Assembly (NCBI RefSeq): GCF_011300875.1
Contig: NZ_CP049862.1
Location: 2,790,001-2,854,000 of the forward strand
Length of the DNA: 64,000 bases
DNA from: Sanguibacter sp. HDW7
GTDB lineage: Bacteria > Actinomycetota > Actinomycetes > Actinomycetales > Cellulomonadaceae
Direction: 5' to 3'
This document shows, piece after piece, positions 16,833-26,897 of the stretch; the first letter of the stretch is position 1, and each line of letters starts with the position of its first letter. Made by a program: the position numbers and the translations under genes. The notes below the pieces were generated by a model. The model worked only from the letters and a program-made list of their open reading frames with translations. It was not told the origin of the DNA and made no database searches.

Positions 16833-17981
16833 ATGTCCAGGACCACCAAGCTCGTCGCCCTCACCGCCGCCGCGAGCCTCACGCTCGGACTGGCCGCCTG
16901 CGCCTCCGAGCGCGACCCCGGCACCTCCCCCACGACCGCCGGCGGCGGAGCGACCACGACCGCAGGCGGCGGCGAGGCCGGCGGCCTCATCGGCATCGCC
17001 ATGCCGACCCGCTCCCTCGAGCGCTGGAACAACGACGGCAAGCACCTCGACGAGCTCCTCAAGAAGGCCGGCTACGAGACGTCGCTCCAGTACGCCGACA
17101 ACAAGGTCGACCAGCAGATCTCCCAGATCGAGACCATGGTGAACTCCGGCGCCAAGGTGCTCGTCGTCGCGTCCATCGACGGCGAGGCGCTCGGCAACGC
17201 CCTCGAGGCCGCCGCCGCCAAGGGCATCAAGGTCATCGCGTACGACCGCCTCATCAACGGCACCGAGGCCGTCGACTACTACGCGACGTTCGACAACTAC
17301 AAGGTCGGCACCCTCCAGGGCGAGTTCGTCAAGGAGCAGCTGAAGCTCGACTCCGAGGCCGGCCCGTTCACCCTCGAGCCCTTCGCCGGGTCGCCCGACG
17401 ACAACAACGCCAAGTTCTTCTTCTCCGGCGCCTGGGACGTCCTGCTCCCGTTCGTCGAGTCCGGCAAGCTCGTGGTCCCGTCGGGCAAGAGCCCCAAGAC
17501 CAACGACGACTGGAAGTCCATCGGGATCCAGGGCTGGGAGACGGCCAAGGCCCAGTCCGAGATGGACAACCGCCTCAACGCCAACTACCAGGACAAGAAG
17601 GTCGACGTCGTCCTGTCGCCCAACGACTCCCTCGCCCTCGGCATCGAGCAGTCCCTCGAGTCCAACGGCTACAAGCCGGGCGCCGACTGGCCGCTCGTCA
17701 CCGGCCAGGACGCCGACAAGGCGAACGTCATCAACATGCTCGCCGACAAGCAGGCCATGACCGTCTGGAAGGACACCCGCACCCTCGGTGACCAGGTCGC
17801 CCTCATGGTCGACCAGATCGTCAAGGGCCAGACCGTCGAGGTCAACGACACCGAGACGTACGACAACGGCAAGAAGGTCGTCCCGTCCTTCCTCCTCGCC
17901 CCGCAGGTCGTCACGAAGGACACCGTGAAGTCCGCCCTCGTCGAGTCCGGCTTCTACAAGGCCTCCGACCTCGGCCTCTGA
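16833..17981 (+). CDS. chvE: Monosaccharide ABC transporter substrate-binding lipoprotein ChvE family
   Basis: This is the extracellular sugar receptor of an MmsAB importer, 382 residues. The signal peptide ends in the lipobox LAAC with Cys23, followed by a Thr/Gly-rich spacer (about 26-48). The periplasmic-binding-protein type I fold then begins 'IGIAMPTRSLERWNNDGKHL' and has 'DQQISQIETMVNSGAKVLVVASIDG', 'VIAYDRLI', 'DVVLSPNDSLALGIEQSL' and 'VTGQDADKANV', as in ChvE of Agrobacterium. Likely sugars are xylose, arabinose, glucose or galactose. It is the first gene of the transporter operon; a hairpin after the stop may raise its mRNA over the downstream genes. Confidence 0.93.
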   Translation: MSRTTKLVALTAAASLTLGLAACASERDPGTSPTTAGGGATTTAGGGEAGGLIGIAMPTRSLERWNNDGKHLDELLKKAGYETSLQYADNKVDQQISQIETMVNSGAKVLVVASIDGEALGNALEAAAAKGIKVIAYDRLINGTEAVDYYATFDNYKVGTLQGEFVKEQLKLDSEAGPFTLEPFAGSPDDNNAKFFFSGAWDVLLPFVESGKLVVPSGKSPKTNDDWKSIGIQGWETAKAQSEMDNRLNANYQDKKVDVVLSPNDSLALGIEQSLESNGYKPGADWPLVTGQDADKANVINMLADKQAMTVWKDTRTLGDQVALMVDQIVKGQTVEVNDTETYDNGKKVVPSFLLAPQVVTKDTVKSALVESGFYKASDLGL

Positions 17982-17986
17982 CCGGC

Positions 17987-18018
17987 AGCGGCGCCGGGGC
18001 ACCCGCCCCGGCGCCGCT
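17987..18018 (+). terminator. Intercistronic hairpin after chvE
   Basis: A perfect 14-bp stem (17987-18000 with 18005-18018) with an ACCC loop, five bases after the chvE stop. It probably protects the 3' end or partly terminates, giving the usual excess of binding protein over membrane components. Confidence 0.68.
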
Positions 18019-18053
18019 CCCCGGCCCCACCAGCACGACGACGAGGACGAGAG

Positions 18054-19613
18054 ATGGACGACCTGTCACAGCACAGCACGATCCTCGAGATGCGAGGCAT
18101 CACGAAGACGTTCCCCGGGGTCAAGGCCCTCGAGGACGTCACGCTCGAGGTCCGCCGCGGCGAGGTGCACGCGATCTGCGGCGAGAACGGCGCCGGAAAG
18201 TCGACGCTCATGAAGGTGCTCTCCGGGGTCTACCCCCACGGCACCTACGACGGCGAGATCCGGTTCGAGGACGACGCCTGCGAGTTCCGGAACATCCGCG
18301 ACTCCGAGGAGCGCGGCATCGTCATCATCCACCAGGAGCTCGCGCTCAGCCCCCACCTGTCGCTCGCCGAGAACATCTTCCTCGGCAACGAGCGCCAGAC
18401 GCGCGGCGTCATCGACTGGAACCGCACCAACCGTGAGGCGGCCCTCCTCCTCGCGCGCGTCGGGCTCTCCGAGCACCCCGACACCAAGGTCCGCGACATC
18501 GGCGTCGGCAAGCAGCAGCTCGTCGAGATCGCCAAGGCGCTCTCCAAGCAGGTCAAGCTCCTCATCCTCGACGAGCCCACCGCGGCGCTCAACGACGAGG
18601 ACTCCGCCCACCTCCTCGACCTCATGCGATCGCTCCAGGGGCAGGGCATCACCTCGATCATCATCAGCCACAAGCTCGGCGAGATCACCGCGATCGCCGA
18701 CTCGACGACCGTCATCCGCGACGGCCGCACCATCGAGACCCTCGACATGCACGGCGACGAGCCCGTCTCCGAGGACCGCATCATCCGCGGCATGGTCGGC
18801 CGCTCGCTCGACAACCGCTACCCCGACCACGAGTCCCACCCCGGCGACGAGGTGCTGCGGCTCGAGGGCTGGACCGTCGACCACCCCCTCCACGACGACC
18901 GTCAGGTCGTCTCCGACGCCTCCCTGCACGTCCGGGCGGGCGAGGTCGTCGGGCTCGCCGGGCTCATGGGGGCCGGCCGCACCGAGCTCGCCATGAGCGT
19001 CTTCGGTCGCGCCTACGGCCGCCACCACACCGGCAAGATCCTCGTCAAGGGCCAGGAGGTCGAGCTGCGCAACGTCCAGCAGGCCATCCGCGCCGGCATC
19101 GCCTACGTGAGCGAGGACCGCAAGCGCTACGGCCTCAACCTCATCGAGGACATCAAGCGCAACATCGCCGCGTCCGCGCTCGGCAAGATCTCCAGCTGGG
19201 GCGTCGTCGACGGCGGCCGCGAGGTCACCGTCGCCGAGAAGTACCGCCAGGACCTCAACATCAAGACGCCGACGGTCGACGCGCTCACCGGCAAGCTCTC
19301 GGGCGGCAACCAGCAGAAGGTCGTCCTCGCGAAGTGGATCTTCACCGACCCTGACGTCCTCATCCTCGACGAGCCGACACGCGGCATCGACGTCGGCGCG
19401 AAGTACGAGATCTACCAGATCATCAACGCCCTCGCAGACGCCGGCAAGGCGATCCTCATCATCTCGTCCGAACTTCCCGAGCTGCTCGGGACGTGCGACC
19501 GCATCTACGCCATGAGCCAGGGACGCATCACCGGATCGGTGACACGCGCCGAGGCCGACCAGGAGACGCTCATGCGCCTCATGACCAAGGAGAAGGAAGG
19601 GGCGGACGCGTGA
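18054..19613 (+). CDS. mmsA: Monosaccharide ABC transporter ATP-binding protein MmsA (GguA)
   Basis: This is the double-ATPase subunit of the sugar importer, 519 residues. The first cassette (about 10-245) has Walker [10 protein letters not shown], signature '[14 protein letters not shown]' and Walker [12 protein letters not shown]. The second (about 265-510) has the degenerate Walker [10 protein letters not shown] usual in this subfamily, LSGGNQQKV and [14 protein letters not shown]. Start ATG follows GACGAGAG. Its stop overlaps the mmsB GTG by four bases, so the ATPase and permease are coupled. Confidence 0.95.
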   Translation: MDDLSQHSTILEMRGITKTFPGVKALEDVTLEVRRGEVHAICGENGAGKSTLMKVLSGVYPHGTYDGEIRFEDDACEFRNIRDSEERGIVIIHQELALSPHLSLAENIFLGNERQTRGVIDWNRTNREAALLLARVGLSEHPDTKVRDIGVGKQQLVEIAKALSKQVKLLILDEPTAALNDEDSAHLLDLMRSLQGQGITSIIISHKLGEITAIADSTTVIRDGRTIETLDMHGDEPVSEDRIIRGMVGRSLDNRYPDHESHPGDEVLRLEGWTVDHPLHDDRQVVSDASLHVRAGEVVGLAGLMGAGRTELAMSVFGRAYGRHHTGKILVKGQEVELRNVQQAIRAGIAYVSEDRKRYGLNLIEDIKRNIAASALGKISSWGVVDGGREVTVAEKYRQDLNIKTPTVDALTGKLSGGNQQKVVLAKWIFTDPDVLILDEPTRGIDVGAKYEIYQIINALADAGKAILIISSELPELLGTCDRIYAMSQGRITGSVTRAEADQETLMRLMTKEKEGADA

Positions 19614-20800
19614 ACGCGCTGACGCAGTACCTCAGCCGCAACGTGCGGGACTACGGCATGATGGCGGCCCTCATCGTCATCGTCATCGTGTTCCAGGTGC
19701 TCACGGACGGAAAGATCCTCGAGTCGCCCGCGATCGCGAGCCTCGTGACGCAGAACGCGTACGTCTTCATCCTCACCATCGGCATGGTCATGGTCATCGT
19801 CGCAGGCCACATCGACCTCTCGGTCGGCTCGGTGGTCGCGTTCGTCGGCGGCGTGACCGGCTGGCTCATGATCAACCAGGGACTCCCCTGGCCGCTCGTC
19901 GTCGTCCTCGCGATCGGCGTCGGCGCCCTCGTCGGCGTCTGGCAGGGCTTCTGGATCGCGTACGTCGGGATCCCGGCGTTCATCGTCACCCTCGCGGGCA
20001 TGCTCATCTTCCGCGGCCTCGCGATCGTCATCGCGGGCACGACGATCTCCGGCTTCCCGCAGGGGTTCAAGAACATCGCAGGCGGCTACATCCCTGCGTG
20101 GTTCGGCTTCGCAGGACCGTTCGACCTCCTCACGCTGCTCGTCGGCGTCGTCGCGATCGCAGGCCTCGTCGTCGCGGGGCTCCGCAAGCGCTCCGTCCTG
20201 CGCCGCGAGGGCCTGCACTCCGAGCCGCTCGTCGCGTGGATCGTCAAGACGGCCGTCATCGCGGCGCTCATCGGCTTCGTCACGTACAAGCTCGCGACGA
20301 ACGTCGTCGCGGACCCGTCGAGCACGGGCACGCCGATCGTCCTCATCATCGTCGGCCTCCTCGTCCTCGCGTACACGTTCGTCATGAACCGCACGGTCTT
20401 CGGCCGGCACATCTACGCGATCGGCGGCAACCTCCACGCGGCCGTCCTCTCCGGCGTCAACACCAAGCGCGTGAACTTCATGATCTTCGTCAACATGGGC
20501 ATCCTCGCGGGCATCGCAGGCGTCGTCACGACGTCCCGTGCAGGTGCGTCGATCGCCGCCGCCGGCGTGAACTTCGAGCTCGACGCGATCGCCGCAGCCT
20601 TCATCGGCGGAACCGCCGTCACCGGCGGCATCGGCAAGGTGTCCGGCGCGATCATCGGTGCGCTCATCATGGGCGTGCTCAACATGGGCCTGTCGCTCAT
20701 GAACGTCCCGGCCGAGTGGCAGCAGACCGTCAAGGGTCTCGTGCTCCTCGCGGCCGTCGCGTTCGACATCCTCAACAAGCGGCGCAACGCGGCCGTCTGA
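19610..20800 (+). CDS. mmsB: Monosaccharide ABC transporter permease MmsB (GguB)
   Basis: This is an integral-membrane permease of the RbsC/XylH family, 396 residues with about ten helices. Conserved stretches are '[24 protein letters not shown]', '[19 protein letters not shown]' and the C-terminal '[24 protein letters not shown]' and '[22 protein letters not shown]'. A larger insert around residues 145-245 (including '[20 protein letters not shown]') is characteristic of the GguB type. The GTG start at 19610 overlaps the mmsA TGA (GTGA). It ends at two strong convergent terminators. Confidence 0.94.
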   Translation: MNALTQYLSRNVRDYGMMAALIVIVIVFQVLTDGKILESPAIASLVTQNAYVFILTIGMVMVIVAGHIDLSVGSVVAFVGGVTGWLMINQGLPWPLVVVLAIGVGALVGVWQGFWIAYVGIPAFIVTLAGMLIFRGLAIVIAGTTISGFPQGFKNIAGGYIPAWFGFAGPFDLLTLLVGVVAIAGLVVAGLRKRSVLRREGLHSEPLVAWIVKTAVIAALIGFVTYKLATNVVADPSSTGTPIVLIIVGLLVLAYTFVMNRTVFGRHIYAIGGNLHAAVLSGVNTKRVNFMIFVNMGILAGIAGVVTTSRAGASIAAAGVNFELDAIAAAFIGGTAVTGGIGKVSGAIIGALIMGVLNMGLSLMNVPAEWQQTVKGLVLLAAVAFDILNKRRNAAV

Positions 20801-20818
20801 TCGGTCCCGCACCGGCTC

Positions 20819-20921
20819 TCGGGCCCCTGGTCGGCTCCCGTCGACCGGGGGCCCGAGCTCGTTGCGCTGACGCACCGCACAGCACGAACCCGCGCGCAGC
20901 CGGGGCTGCGCGCGGGTTCGT
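20819..20921. terminator. Tandem terminators between mmsB and lysS
   Basis: Two hairpins lie in the convergent gap. The first (20819-20833 with 20842-20856) has a 15-bp stem with one mismatch. The second (20884-20900 with 20905-20921) has a perfect 17-bp stem with a CGGG loop. Confidence 0.85.
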
Positions 20922-20931
20922 CAGGCCTAGA

Positions 20932-22491
20932 TCAGAGCGGCTTGACCAGCGGGAACGTGATCGTCTCGCGGATGCCGTAGCCCGTGATCGCCATGAGCAG
21001 GCGGTCGAGGCCCATGCCCATGCCGCCGCTCGGCGGCATCGCGAAGTCCATGGCCGTGAGGAAGTCCTCGTCGAGCACCATCGCCTCGTCGTCGCCTGCC
21101 GCGGCGAGCAGCGCCTGCGCCTCGAAGCGCTCGCGCTGGATGACCGGGTCGACGAGCTCGGAGTAGGCGGTCGCGAGCTCGAAGCCTCGCACGTAGAGGT
21201 CCCACTTCTCGACGAGGCCCGGCTTGGAGCGGTGGCCGCGCGTGAGCGGGCTGGTCTCGACCGGGAAGTCGCGCACGAACGTCGGGGCAAAGAGGTGGTC
21301 ACCCACGTGGTGCTCCCACAGCTCCTCGACGAGCTTGCCGTGGTTCTGCTTCTTCGGGTCGACCTTGAGGTCGAAGCGCTCGACGAGGGCGAGCAGGTGC
21401 TCGACCGTCGTGCCCGCGGTGATCTCCTCGCCGAGCTTCTCGGACAGCGAGTCGTACATCGTGATCTCGGCCCACTCGCCACCGAGGTCGTACTCGGTGC
21501 CGTCGGCGAGCGTCACGAGCGTCGTGCCACGCACCGCGAGGGCCGACTGCTGCACGAGGTCGCGCGTGAGCGCCGCCATCGTGTCGTAGTCGCCGTAGGC
21601 CTCGTACGCCTCGATCATCGTGAACTCGGGCGAGTGGCTCGAGTCCGCGCCCTCGTTGCGGAAGTTGCGGTTGATCTCGAAGACCTTCTCGATGCCGCCG
21701 ACGACCGCGCGCTTGAGGAAGAGCTCGGGCGCGATGCGCATGAAGAGCTCCATGTCGAACGCGTTCATGTGCGTCGAGAACGGACGCGCCGCAGCGCCGC
21801 CGTGGATCGTCTGCAGCATGGGCGTCTCGATCTCGATGAAGTCGCGCCCGTGGAAGTTCTCGCGCAGCGACCGCACGACGGCCGCGCGCGTGCGCACCAT
21901 CTCGCGCGCTGCGGGGCGCGTGATGAGGTCGACGTAACGCTGGCGGACGCGCGCCTCCTCGGAGAGCTCGGCGGTCGAGCCGTCCTCGCGCTGGTAGAGG
22001 TTGGGCAGCGGGCGCAGCGACTTCGCGGCGATCTGCCAGGTGTCGGCGAAGACGGAGAGCTCGCCGCGGCGCGAGGAGCCGACGCGGCCGCCGACGAAGA
22101 GGTGGTCGCCGAGGTCGACGTCGGACTTGAACGCCGCGAGGCGCTCCTCGCCGACGGCCGCGAGCGAGAGCATCGCCTGGAGCCGCTCGCCGGCGCCGTC
22201 CTGGATGGTGACGAAGCAGAGCTTGCCGGTGTTACGGAGGAACACGACGCGGCCGGCGACGCCGACGACGTCGTCGGTCTCGACGCCTGCCTCGAGGTGG
22301 CCGTACTGCGCGCGGACGGCGGAGATCGTCGTCGTCACGGGCACGGAGACGGGGTAGGCCTCCTGGCCGGACGCGAGGAGGCGCTCACGCTTCTCCTTGC
22401 GGACCCGGATCTGCTCGGGGGTGTCGTCCGCCGTGGCGGTCGAGGGGTCCTGGGGCGTGGGCGCGGAAGCCGTCGCGTCGAAAGCAGTCAC
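20932..22491 (-). CDS. lysS: Lysyl-tRNA synthetase, class II
   Basis: LysS charges tRNA-Lys with lysine in the cytoplasm. The 519-residue protein has the N-terminal OB-fold anticodon-binding domain (about 55-170, '[24 protein letters not shown]'). The class II catalytic core follows with motif 2 '[24 protein letters not shown]' and motif 3 '[18 protein letters not shown]'. Translation starts at a GTG. A TAGGAT -10 seven bases upstream suggests a leaderless message rather than read-through from nadC. It closes the minus-strand cofactor cluster and converges on mmsB. Confidence 0.96.
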   Translation of the reverse strand: MTAFDATASAPTPQDPSTATADDTPEQIRVRKEKRERLLASGQEAYPVSVPVTTTISAVRAQYGHLEAGVETDDVVGVAGRVVFLRNTGKLCFVTIQDGAGERLQAMLSLAAVGEERLAAFKSDVDLGDHLFVGGRVGSSRRGELSVFADTWQIAAKSLRPLPNLYQREDGSTAELSEEARVRQRYVDLITRPAAREMVRTRAAVVRSLRENFHGRDFIEIETPMLQTIHGGAAARPFSTHMNAFDMELFMRIAPELFLKRAVVGGIEKVFEINRNFRNEGADSSHSPEFTMIEAYEAYGDYDTMAALTRDLVQQSALAVRGTTLVTLADGTEYDLGGEWAEITMYDSLSEKLGEEITAGTTVEHLLALVERFDLKVDPKKQNHGKLVEELWEHHVGDHLFAPTFVRDFPVETSPLTRGHRSKPGLVEKWDLYVRGFELATAYSELVDPVIQRERFEAQALLAAAGDDEAMVLDEDFLTAMDFAMPPSGGMGMGLDRLLMAITGYGIRETITFPLVKPL

Positions 22492-22498
22492 GCCCCCA

Positions 22499-22504
22499 AT
22501 CCTA
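22499..22504 (-). promoter_or_regulatory. lysS -10 element
   Basis: TAGGAT on the minus strand ends seven bases before the lysS GTG, the spacing expected when transcription starts at the start codon itself. No separate Shine-Dalgarno is evident. Confidence 0.55.
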
Positions 22505-22545
22505 CCGACCCCCAGCGCACCTCTCCCTCCCCGCTCAGGACTCCC

Positions 22546-22616
22546 GCGAGACAGGGGTTCCGTCGCGAGATAGCGGTCTACAGACCCCTATCTCGAGTGC
22601 AGACCCCTATCTCGCG
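22546..22616. repeat. Nested four-unit palindrome, GAGATAGCGGTCT family, copy 2
   Basis: The layout matches 11145-11214: two direct units (22546-22560, degenerate; 22565-22579, GCGAGATAGCGGTCT) and two inverted units (AGACCCCTATCTCG at 22582-22595 and 22601-22614), again on 19-base pitch. It lies just after the nadC stop and before lysS, so it probably terminates the nadB-nadC transcript. Confidence 0.85.
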
Positions 22617-22633
22617 AAAGGAGAGGGGTGGGG

Positions 22634-23617
22634 TCAGGCTCGGAGGTCGAGGGCCAGGTCGAGGATCGGGGCGGAGTGGGTGAGCGCGCCGACGCTCATG
22701 TAGTCGACGCCCGTCGCAGCGACGCTCGCCGCACGCTCGAGCGAGAGGTTGCCCGTCGCCTCGAGCTCGACCTTGCCGCGTACCTTCTCGAGCACGCGCA
22801 CGGCCTCGACCGTCGACCGCAGCGCGTCGTCGTCCATGTTGTCGAGCAGCAGGAAGTCCGCGCCCGCCTCGACGGCCTCGACGGCCTGCGCCTGCGTGTC
22901 CGCCTCGACCTGCACCGCGACGTCCGGGAAGCGCTCGCGCACCGACGTGACGGCTGCCGCGACGGAGCCCGCCGCGACGACGTGGTTGTCCTTGATCATC
23001 GCGACGTCGTACAGGCCCATGCGCTTGTTCGTGCCGCCGCCGCAACGGACCGCGTACTTGTCGAGCGCGCGCAGGCCCGGCGTCGTCTTGCGCGTGTCGA
23101 GCACGCGCGCCCGCGACCCGTCCGGCCGCACGACGGTGTCGAGCACGTCCGTCCACGCGCGCGCCGCCGTCGCGACGCCAGAGGCGCGCGACGCGATGTT
23201 GAGCATGGTGCGCTCCGCGACGAGAAGCGCCTGCACCGGACCGGTGAGGCGTGCGAGCACCTGGCCCGCGCTCACGCGGTCGCCGTCGACGACGAGGTGC
23301 TCGACGCGCACGGGCGCGAGGTCGAAGATCTCGCACACCTGCGTGAGCGTCTCCCGCACAGCACCGAGACCTGCGACGGTGCCGTCCTCGCGCGCGACGA
23401 GGTCCGCCGTGCCGAGCACGACCGGCGAGATCGTCGCCTGCGTCGTCACGTCGCGTCGCTCGCGCCCGCCAAGGTCCTCCTCGAGCGCCATCGCGACCGT
23501 CGCCGCCATCCACGCGCGGCCCGGGCCGGGGTCACCGGGAAGGGTCGGGTCCGAGGGGTACGCGGGGGCGTTGGGCGCGACTGAAGCAGGCGAGATCGCC
23601 GTGGTGGGGGTGGTCAC
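22634..23617 (-). CDS. nadC: Nicotinate-nucleotide pyrophosphorylase (carboxylating)
   Basis: NadC converts quinolinate and PRPP to nicotinate mononucleotide with loss of CO2, in de novo NAD synthesis. The 327-residue protein has the family's 'ALEEDLGGRERRDVTTQAT' opening, 'AERTMLNIASRASGVAT', 'VLDTRKTTPGLRALDKYAV', 'HRMG'-like 'NKRMGLYDVAMIKDNHV', and the C-terminal barrel 'LLLDNMDDDALR' and 'DYMSVGALTHSAPILDLALD'. The N-terminal 35 residues are Pro/Ala-rich and variable. It lies downstream of nadB and a VanY-type gene. No nadA is present in the window. Confidence 0.95.
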   Translation of the reverse strand: MTTPTTAISPASVAPNAPAYPSDPTLPGDPGPGRAWMAATVAMALEEDLGGRERRDVTTQATISPVVLGTADLVAREDGTVAGLGAVRETLTQVCEIFDLAPVRVEHLVVDGDRVSAGQVLARLTGPVQALLVAERTMLNIASRASGVATAARAWTDVLDTVVRPDGSRARVLDTRKTTPGLRALDKYAVRCGGGTNKRMGLYDVAMIKDNHVVAAGSVAAAVTSVRERFPDVAVQVEADTQAQAVEAVEAGADFLLLDNMDDDALRSTVEAVRVLEKVRGKVELEATGNLSLERAASVAATGVDYMSVGALTHSAPILDLALDLRA

Positions 23618-23681
23618 GCCCGAACGCTACATCACCCGCAGGGTCTCGGCTCACGGACCACGGTCCCACGTGCGGAGACGT

Positions 23682-24590
23682 TCACTCCCCGTAGTCGGGA
23701 GCGGGCTCGAGGCCGAAGAACTCCTCGAGCGACGGCTCGCCCTCCTCGTGCACCGCCGCCGCGAGCCCGGAACCGACGTACCGCAGGTGCCACGGCTCCG
23801 CCTTGTATCCCGTCCAGGACTCGTGCCCATCGCCGTACCGGACGACGAAGCCGTAGCGGTACGCGTTCGCGACGAGCCACGCCGACGCATCTGTCTGCCC
23901 GAAGCAGCTCATGACGCCGCAGGGGTCGCCGAGAGCGACGACGTCGACCGCGAGGCCCGTCTGGTGCTCCGAGTAGCCCGCGCGCGCCGAGGCGCGCTCC
24001 GCCTTCTCGTCGCCCAGCTGCGCGACCCATCCCTCGAACGTCGTGCGCTGCTCGAGGTACGTGCGCGTCGCGGAGTGCACCGCGATCGGGCTGCCGTCAC
24101 GCTGGGCGTCCGCCCGCAGGTCGGCGAGGGCCTCCGCCGCCGCCGCGCGCATCGTCACGGCCGCTCCCGCAACCGGCACGAGGTCGTCGGGCGCGTACTC
24201 GAGAGGGTCGAGCGGGCGACGCTTGTTGACGACGACGGTGACGGAGCCCGGCGAGTCGATGTCGTAGCCGCGGCCGGGCGGCTCGACCGTCGGCGGGGGC
24301 TCAGGCTCGTCGGCGCCAGGCGGGTCCGGCGTCGCCGCAGGCGGGGCGTCGGGCGTCGCGGAGCCCTCGGTCGTCAGCCCAGGTGCCGGTCCGCCGGCAG
24401 CCGGAACCGACGGTGCCCCGAGCCAGCCCGACGGCAGCACCGCACCGACTCGCGCGGCGAGAGCGTCCGGCGCGAACCTGTCGAGCGCGACGAACGCCCC
24501 GATCCCGGAGACGACGACGAGCAGCGGCGCGACGACGAACGCGACGCGTCGACGACGCCGCCGGGTCCGAGATCGAGCCGCCGTGGTCAC
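23682..24590 (-). CDS. D-alanyl-D-alanine carboxypeptidase, VanY family
   Basis: This is a predicted membrane-anchored peptidase trimming D-Ala from peptidoglycan stem peptides, 302 residues from the GTG at 24590. An Arg-rich start precedes one membrane helix (about 18-38), a Pro/Ala-rich stalk to about residue 120, and the VanY domain (PF02557). The zinc and catalytic residues are visible in 'GYSEHQTGLAVDV' and 'EPWHLRYVG', with 'HSATRTYLEQ' before them. The frame stays open to a GTG at 24644, which would overlap nadB; I prefer the internal start. The gene is unusual within an NAD operon but shares its strand and close spacing. Confidence 0.88.
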   Translation of the reverse strand: MTTAARSRTRRRRRRVAFVVAPLLVVVSGIGAFVALDRFAPDALAARVGAVLPSGWLGAPSVPAAGGPAPGLTTEGSATPDAPPAATPDPPGADEPEPPPTVEPPGRGYDIDSPGSVTVVVNKRRPLDPLEYAPDDLVPVAGAAVTMRAAAAEALADLRADAQRDGSPIAVHSATRTYLEQRTTFEGWVAQLGDEKAERASARAGYSEHQTGLAVDVVALGDPCGVMSCFGQTDASAWLVANAYRYGFVVRYGDGHESWTGYKAEPWHLRYVGSGLAAAVHEEGEPSLEEFFGLEPAPDYGE

Positions 24591-24618
24591 CGGGCGATCG
24601 TACCGATGCCGCGTGTCG

Positions 24619-26403
24619 TCAACGCTCCGCGGAGGTGTGGGCACGGTGGAGGATCTCGAGCGAGCCGTCGGCCGCGAGCCGCACCTCGATGCGCAGGAGC
24701 CACGCGTCGTCCCGCTCGGGGAAGTCCGTGCGGACGTGACCCCCGCGGGACTCCTCGCGCTCGAGCGCCGTCACAGCAAGGACGGTCGCGATCTGGTGGA
24801 TGTTCGTCGTCTCCCACTCGGCGACCTGCGGGTGCGCGTCGACGACTCCCGCGGGCCGAGGCCCGCCGTTCGTCGGCACCGACGCGAGACGCTCGAGCGA
24901 CGCGAGCAGACCCTCGCGCGAGCGCAGCACGCCCGGACCGGTCGCCGCAGCGCGCTGCACGCGCGAACGCATCGCGGCCGCGACGAGCGCCGTCCGACCC
25001 TCGTGCGCGACGGGCTCGATCCGCACGAGCTCGCCCGACGTGAGGCGCGCGGCGACGTCGACCGCCGCACGGTACGCGAAGACGAGGCCCTCGAGCAGCG
25101 AGTTCGACGCGAGCCGGTTGGCACCGTGGACCCCCGTGCACGCGACCTCGCCCGCGGCGTAGAGCCCCGGGACCGTCGAGCGCCCGTGGAGGTCCGTGAC
25201 GACACCGCCCGAGTGGTAGTGGTGCGCCGGTGCGACGGGCACGAGGTCCGTCGTCCAGTCGATGCCGTGCTCGAGGAGCCGTTCGGTGATCGTCGGGAAC
25301 CGCTCGCGCAGGAAGTCCGCACCGAGGTGGCGCGCGTCGAGGTAGACGTGGTTGGACTCGGTGAGACGCAGCCGCTCGACGATCGCGCGCGCGACGACGT
25401 CGCGCGGCGCGAGCTCCGCCATGGGGTGGACGTCGGGCATGAAGCGCACTCCGTCGATGTCGACGAGCAGCGCACCCTCGCCGCGCACGGCCTCGGAGAC
25501 GAGCGTGAGCTGGCCGCGCACGCCCGAGCCGGCCCACAGGACCGTCGGGTGGAACTGGACGAACTCGACGTCGCCGAGCGTCGCCCCGGCGCGCAGCGCG
25601 AGCGCGTCGCCGTCACCCGTCGCCTGCACCGGGTTGGTCGACGACCGGTACACCTGGCCGATGCCGCCCGTCGCGAGGATGACCGCGGGCGCGAGCACCG
25701 CGCCGACGCCGTCGCGACGCCCCTCGCCGATGACGTGGAGCGTCACGCCCGCAACCGCGCCGGGGACCTCGTGGCCCTCGTCGTCGAGCGTCGTGGGGCC
25801 CTGGAGCAGGTCGAGGACGAGCGCGTGCTCGACGATCTCGATGCCCGGGTCGTTGCGCACGGCCTCGAGCTGCACGATGAGCGCGCGCGAGATCTCGGCA
25901 CCCGTCGCGTCGCCGCCCGCGTGCGCGATGCGGTCCGCGTGGTGGCCGCCCTCGCGCGTGAGCGCGATGTCGCCGTCGGCCGCGAGGTCGAAGTGCGCGC
26001 CGAGGCCGACGAGCTCGCGCACACGGTCCGGGCCCTCGGTGACGAGGACCTCGACCGCCGCACGGTCGCACACGCCGACGCCTGCGACGAGCGTGTCCTC
26101 GAGGTGCGCGTCCGGGGAGTCGGTCGGCGCGAGCGCCGCCGCGATGCCGCCCTGCGCCCACACGGTCGAGCCCGAGGAGAGCTCGCCCTTCGTCACGAGC
26201 ATGAGCCGGCCCTCGGGGCCCAGGCGCCGGCGCAGCTCGAGAGCTGCCGTGAGGCCCGCGATGCCCGAGCCGACGACGACGACGTCCGCGTGCGCGGTCC
26301 AGCCCGGCTCGGGGGCCGTGAGGCGCCGCGCGAGGACGGGGCGCGTGCTCTCGACCGCGACGCTCGCGGCGGCGCTCGTGAGCGCCGGGTCGATCGTCGT
26401 CAC
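24619..26403 (-). CDS. nadB: L-aspartate oxidase
   Basis: NadB is a flavoenzyme oxidising L-aspartate to iminoaspartate for quinolinate synthesis. The 594-residue protein has the FAD-binding '[21 protein letters not shown]', '[21 protein letters not shown]', the catalytic region '[11 protein letters not shown]', '[16 protein letters not shown]' and '[28 protein letters not shown]', then a C-terminal helical domain. Its GTG start overlaps the panD stop (GTGA), tying it to the pantothenate genes. The partner quinolinate synthase NadA must be encoded elsewhere. Confidence 0.95.
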   Translation of the reverse strand: MTTIDPALTSAAASVAVESTRPVLARRLTAPEPGWTAHADVVVVGSGIAGLTAALELRRRLGPEGRLMLVTKGELSSGSTVWAQGGIAAALAPTDSPDAHLEDTLVAGVGVCDRAAVEVLVTEGPDRVRELVGLGAHFDLAADGDIALTREGGHHADRIAHAGGDATGAEISRALIVQLEAVRNDPGIEIVEHALVLDLLQGPTTLDDEGHEVPGAVAGVTLHVIGEGRRDGVGAVLAPAVILATGGIGQVYRSSTNPVQATGDGDALALRAGATLGDVEFVQFHPTVLWAGSGVRGQLTLVSEAVRGEGALLVDIDGVRFMPDVHPMAELAPRDVVARAIVERLRLTESNHVYLDARHLGADFLRERFPTITERLLEHGIDWTTDLVPVAPAHHYHSGGVVTDLHGRSTVPGLYAAGEVACTGVHGANRLASNSLLEGLVFAYRAAVDVAARLTSGELVRIEPVAHEGRTALVAAAMRSRVQRAAATGPGVLRSREGLLASLERLASVPTNGGPRPAGVVDAHPQVAEWETTNIHQIATVLAVTALEREESRGGHVRTDFPERDDAWLLRIEVRLAADGSLEILHRAHTSAER

Positions 26404-26888
26404 GCGAGTTCCGCCGCGTCCTGCGGGCCGGCGCCGTGCCCCTGGAAGGCTGCGATGGGCAGGCCCGACGCCTCGAGGCCGTAGCCGTCGGGCACGAGAC
26501 CCGGCTCCTCGTTGACGTCGACGATCCTGTTGGCAGCGTCCACGAAGACGACGTGCGGCATGTACGTGCGGGCGTCGGCGTCGCTCATGATCCCGTAGGC
26601 GATGAGGATGACGACGTCACCGGGGTGCACGAGGTGGGCGGCCGCACCGTTGATGCAGATCTGGCCCGAGCCGGGCTCGCCGGGGATGACGTACGTCGAC
26701 AGGCGAGAGCCGTTCGTCACGTCGACGACGTCGACCTTCTGCCCCGCGACGAGGTCCGCCGCGCGCAGGAGGTCCGCGTCGACGGTGATCGAGCCGACGT
26801 AGTGGAGGTCCGCCTGCGTGACCGTGGCCCGGTGGATCTTCGCGATCATCATGGGGCGCTGGAGCGACGCGGGAGGTGTGGTGTTCAT
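26400..26888 (-). CDS. panD: Aspartate 1-decarboxylase proenzyme
   Basis: PanD makes beta-alanine for pantothenate. The 162-residue proenzyme self-cleaves between Gly32 and Ser33 in '[13 protein letters not shown]', leaving a pyruvoyl group on Ser33. Family motifs '[16 protein letters not shown]', '[29 protein letters not shown]' and '[10 protein letters not shown]' are intact. A short N-terminal extension (12 residues) and a Gly-rich C-terminal tail (about 30 residues) go beyond the usual length of roughly 125-140. It lies nine bases after panC and is coupled to nadB. Confidence 0.96.
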   Translation of the reverse strand: MNTTPPASLQRPMMIAKIHRATVTQADLHYVGSITVDADLLRAADLVAGQKVDVVDVTNGSRLSTYVIPGEPGSGQICINGAAAHLVHPGDVVILIAYGIMSDADARTYMPHVVFVDAANRIVDVNEEPGLVPDGYGLEASGLPIAAFQGHGAGPQDAAELA

Positions 26889-26897
26889 GAGGGATCC

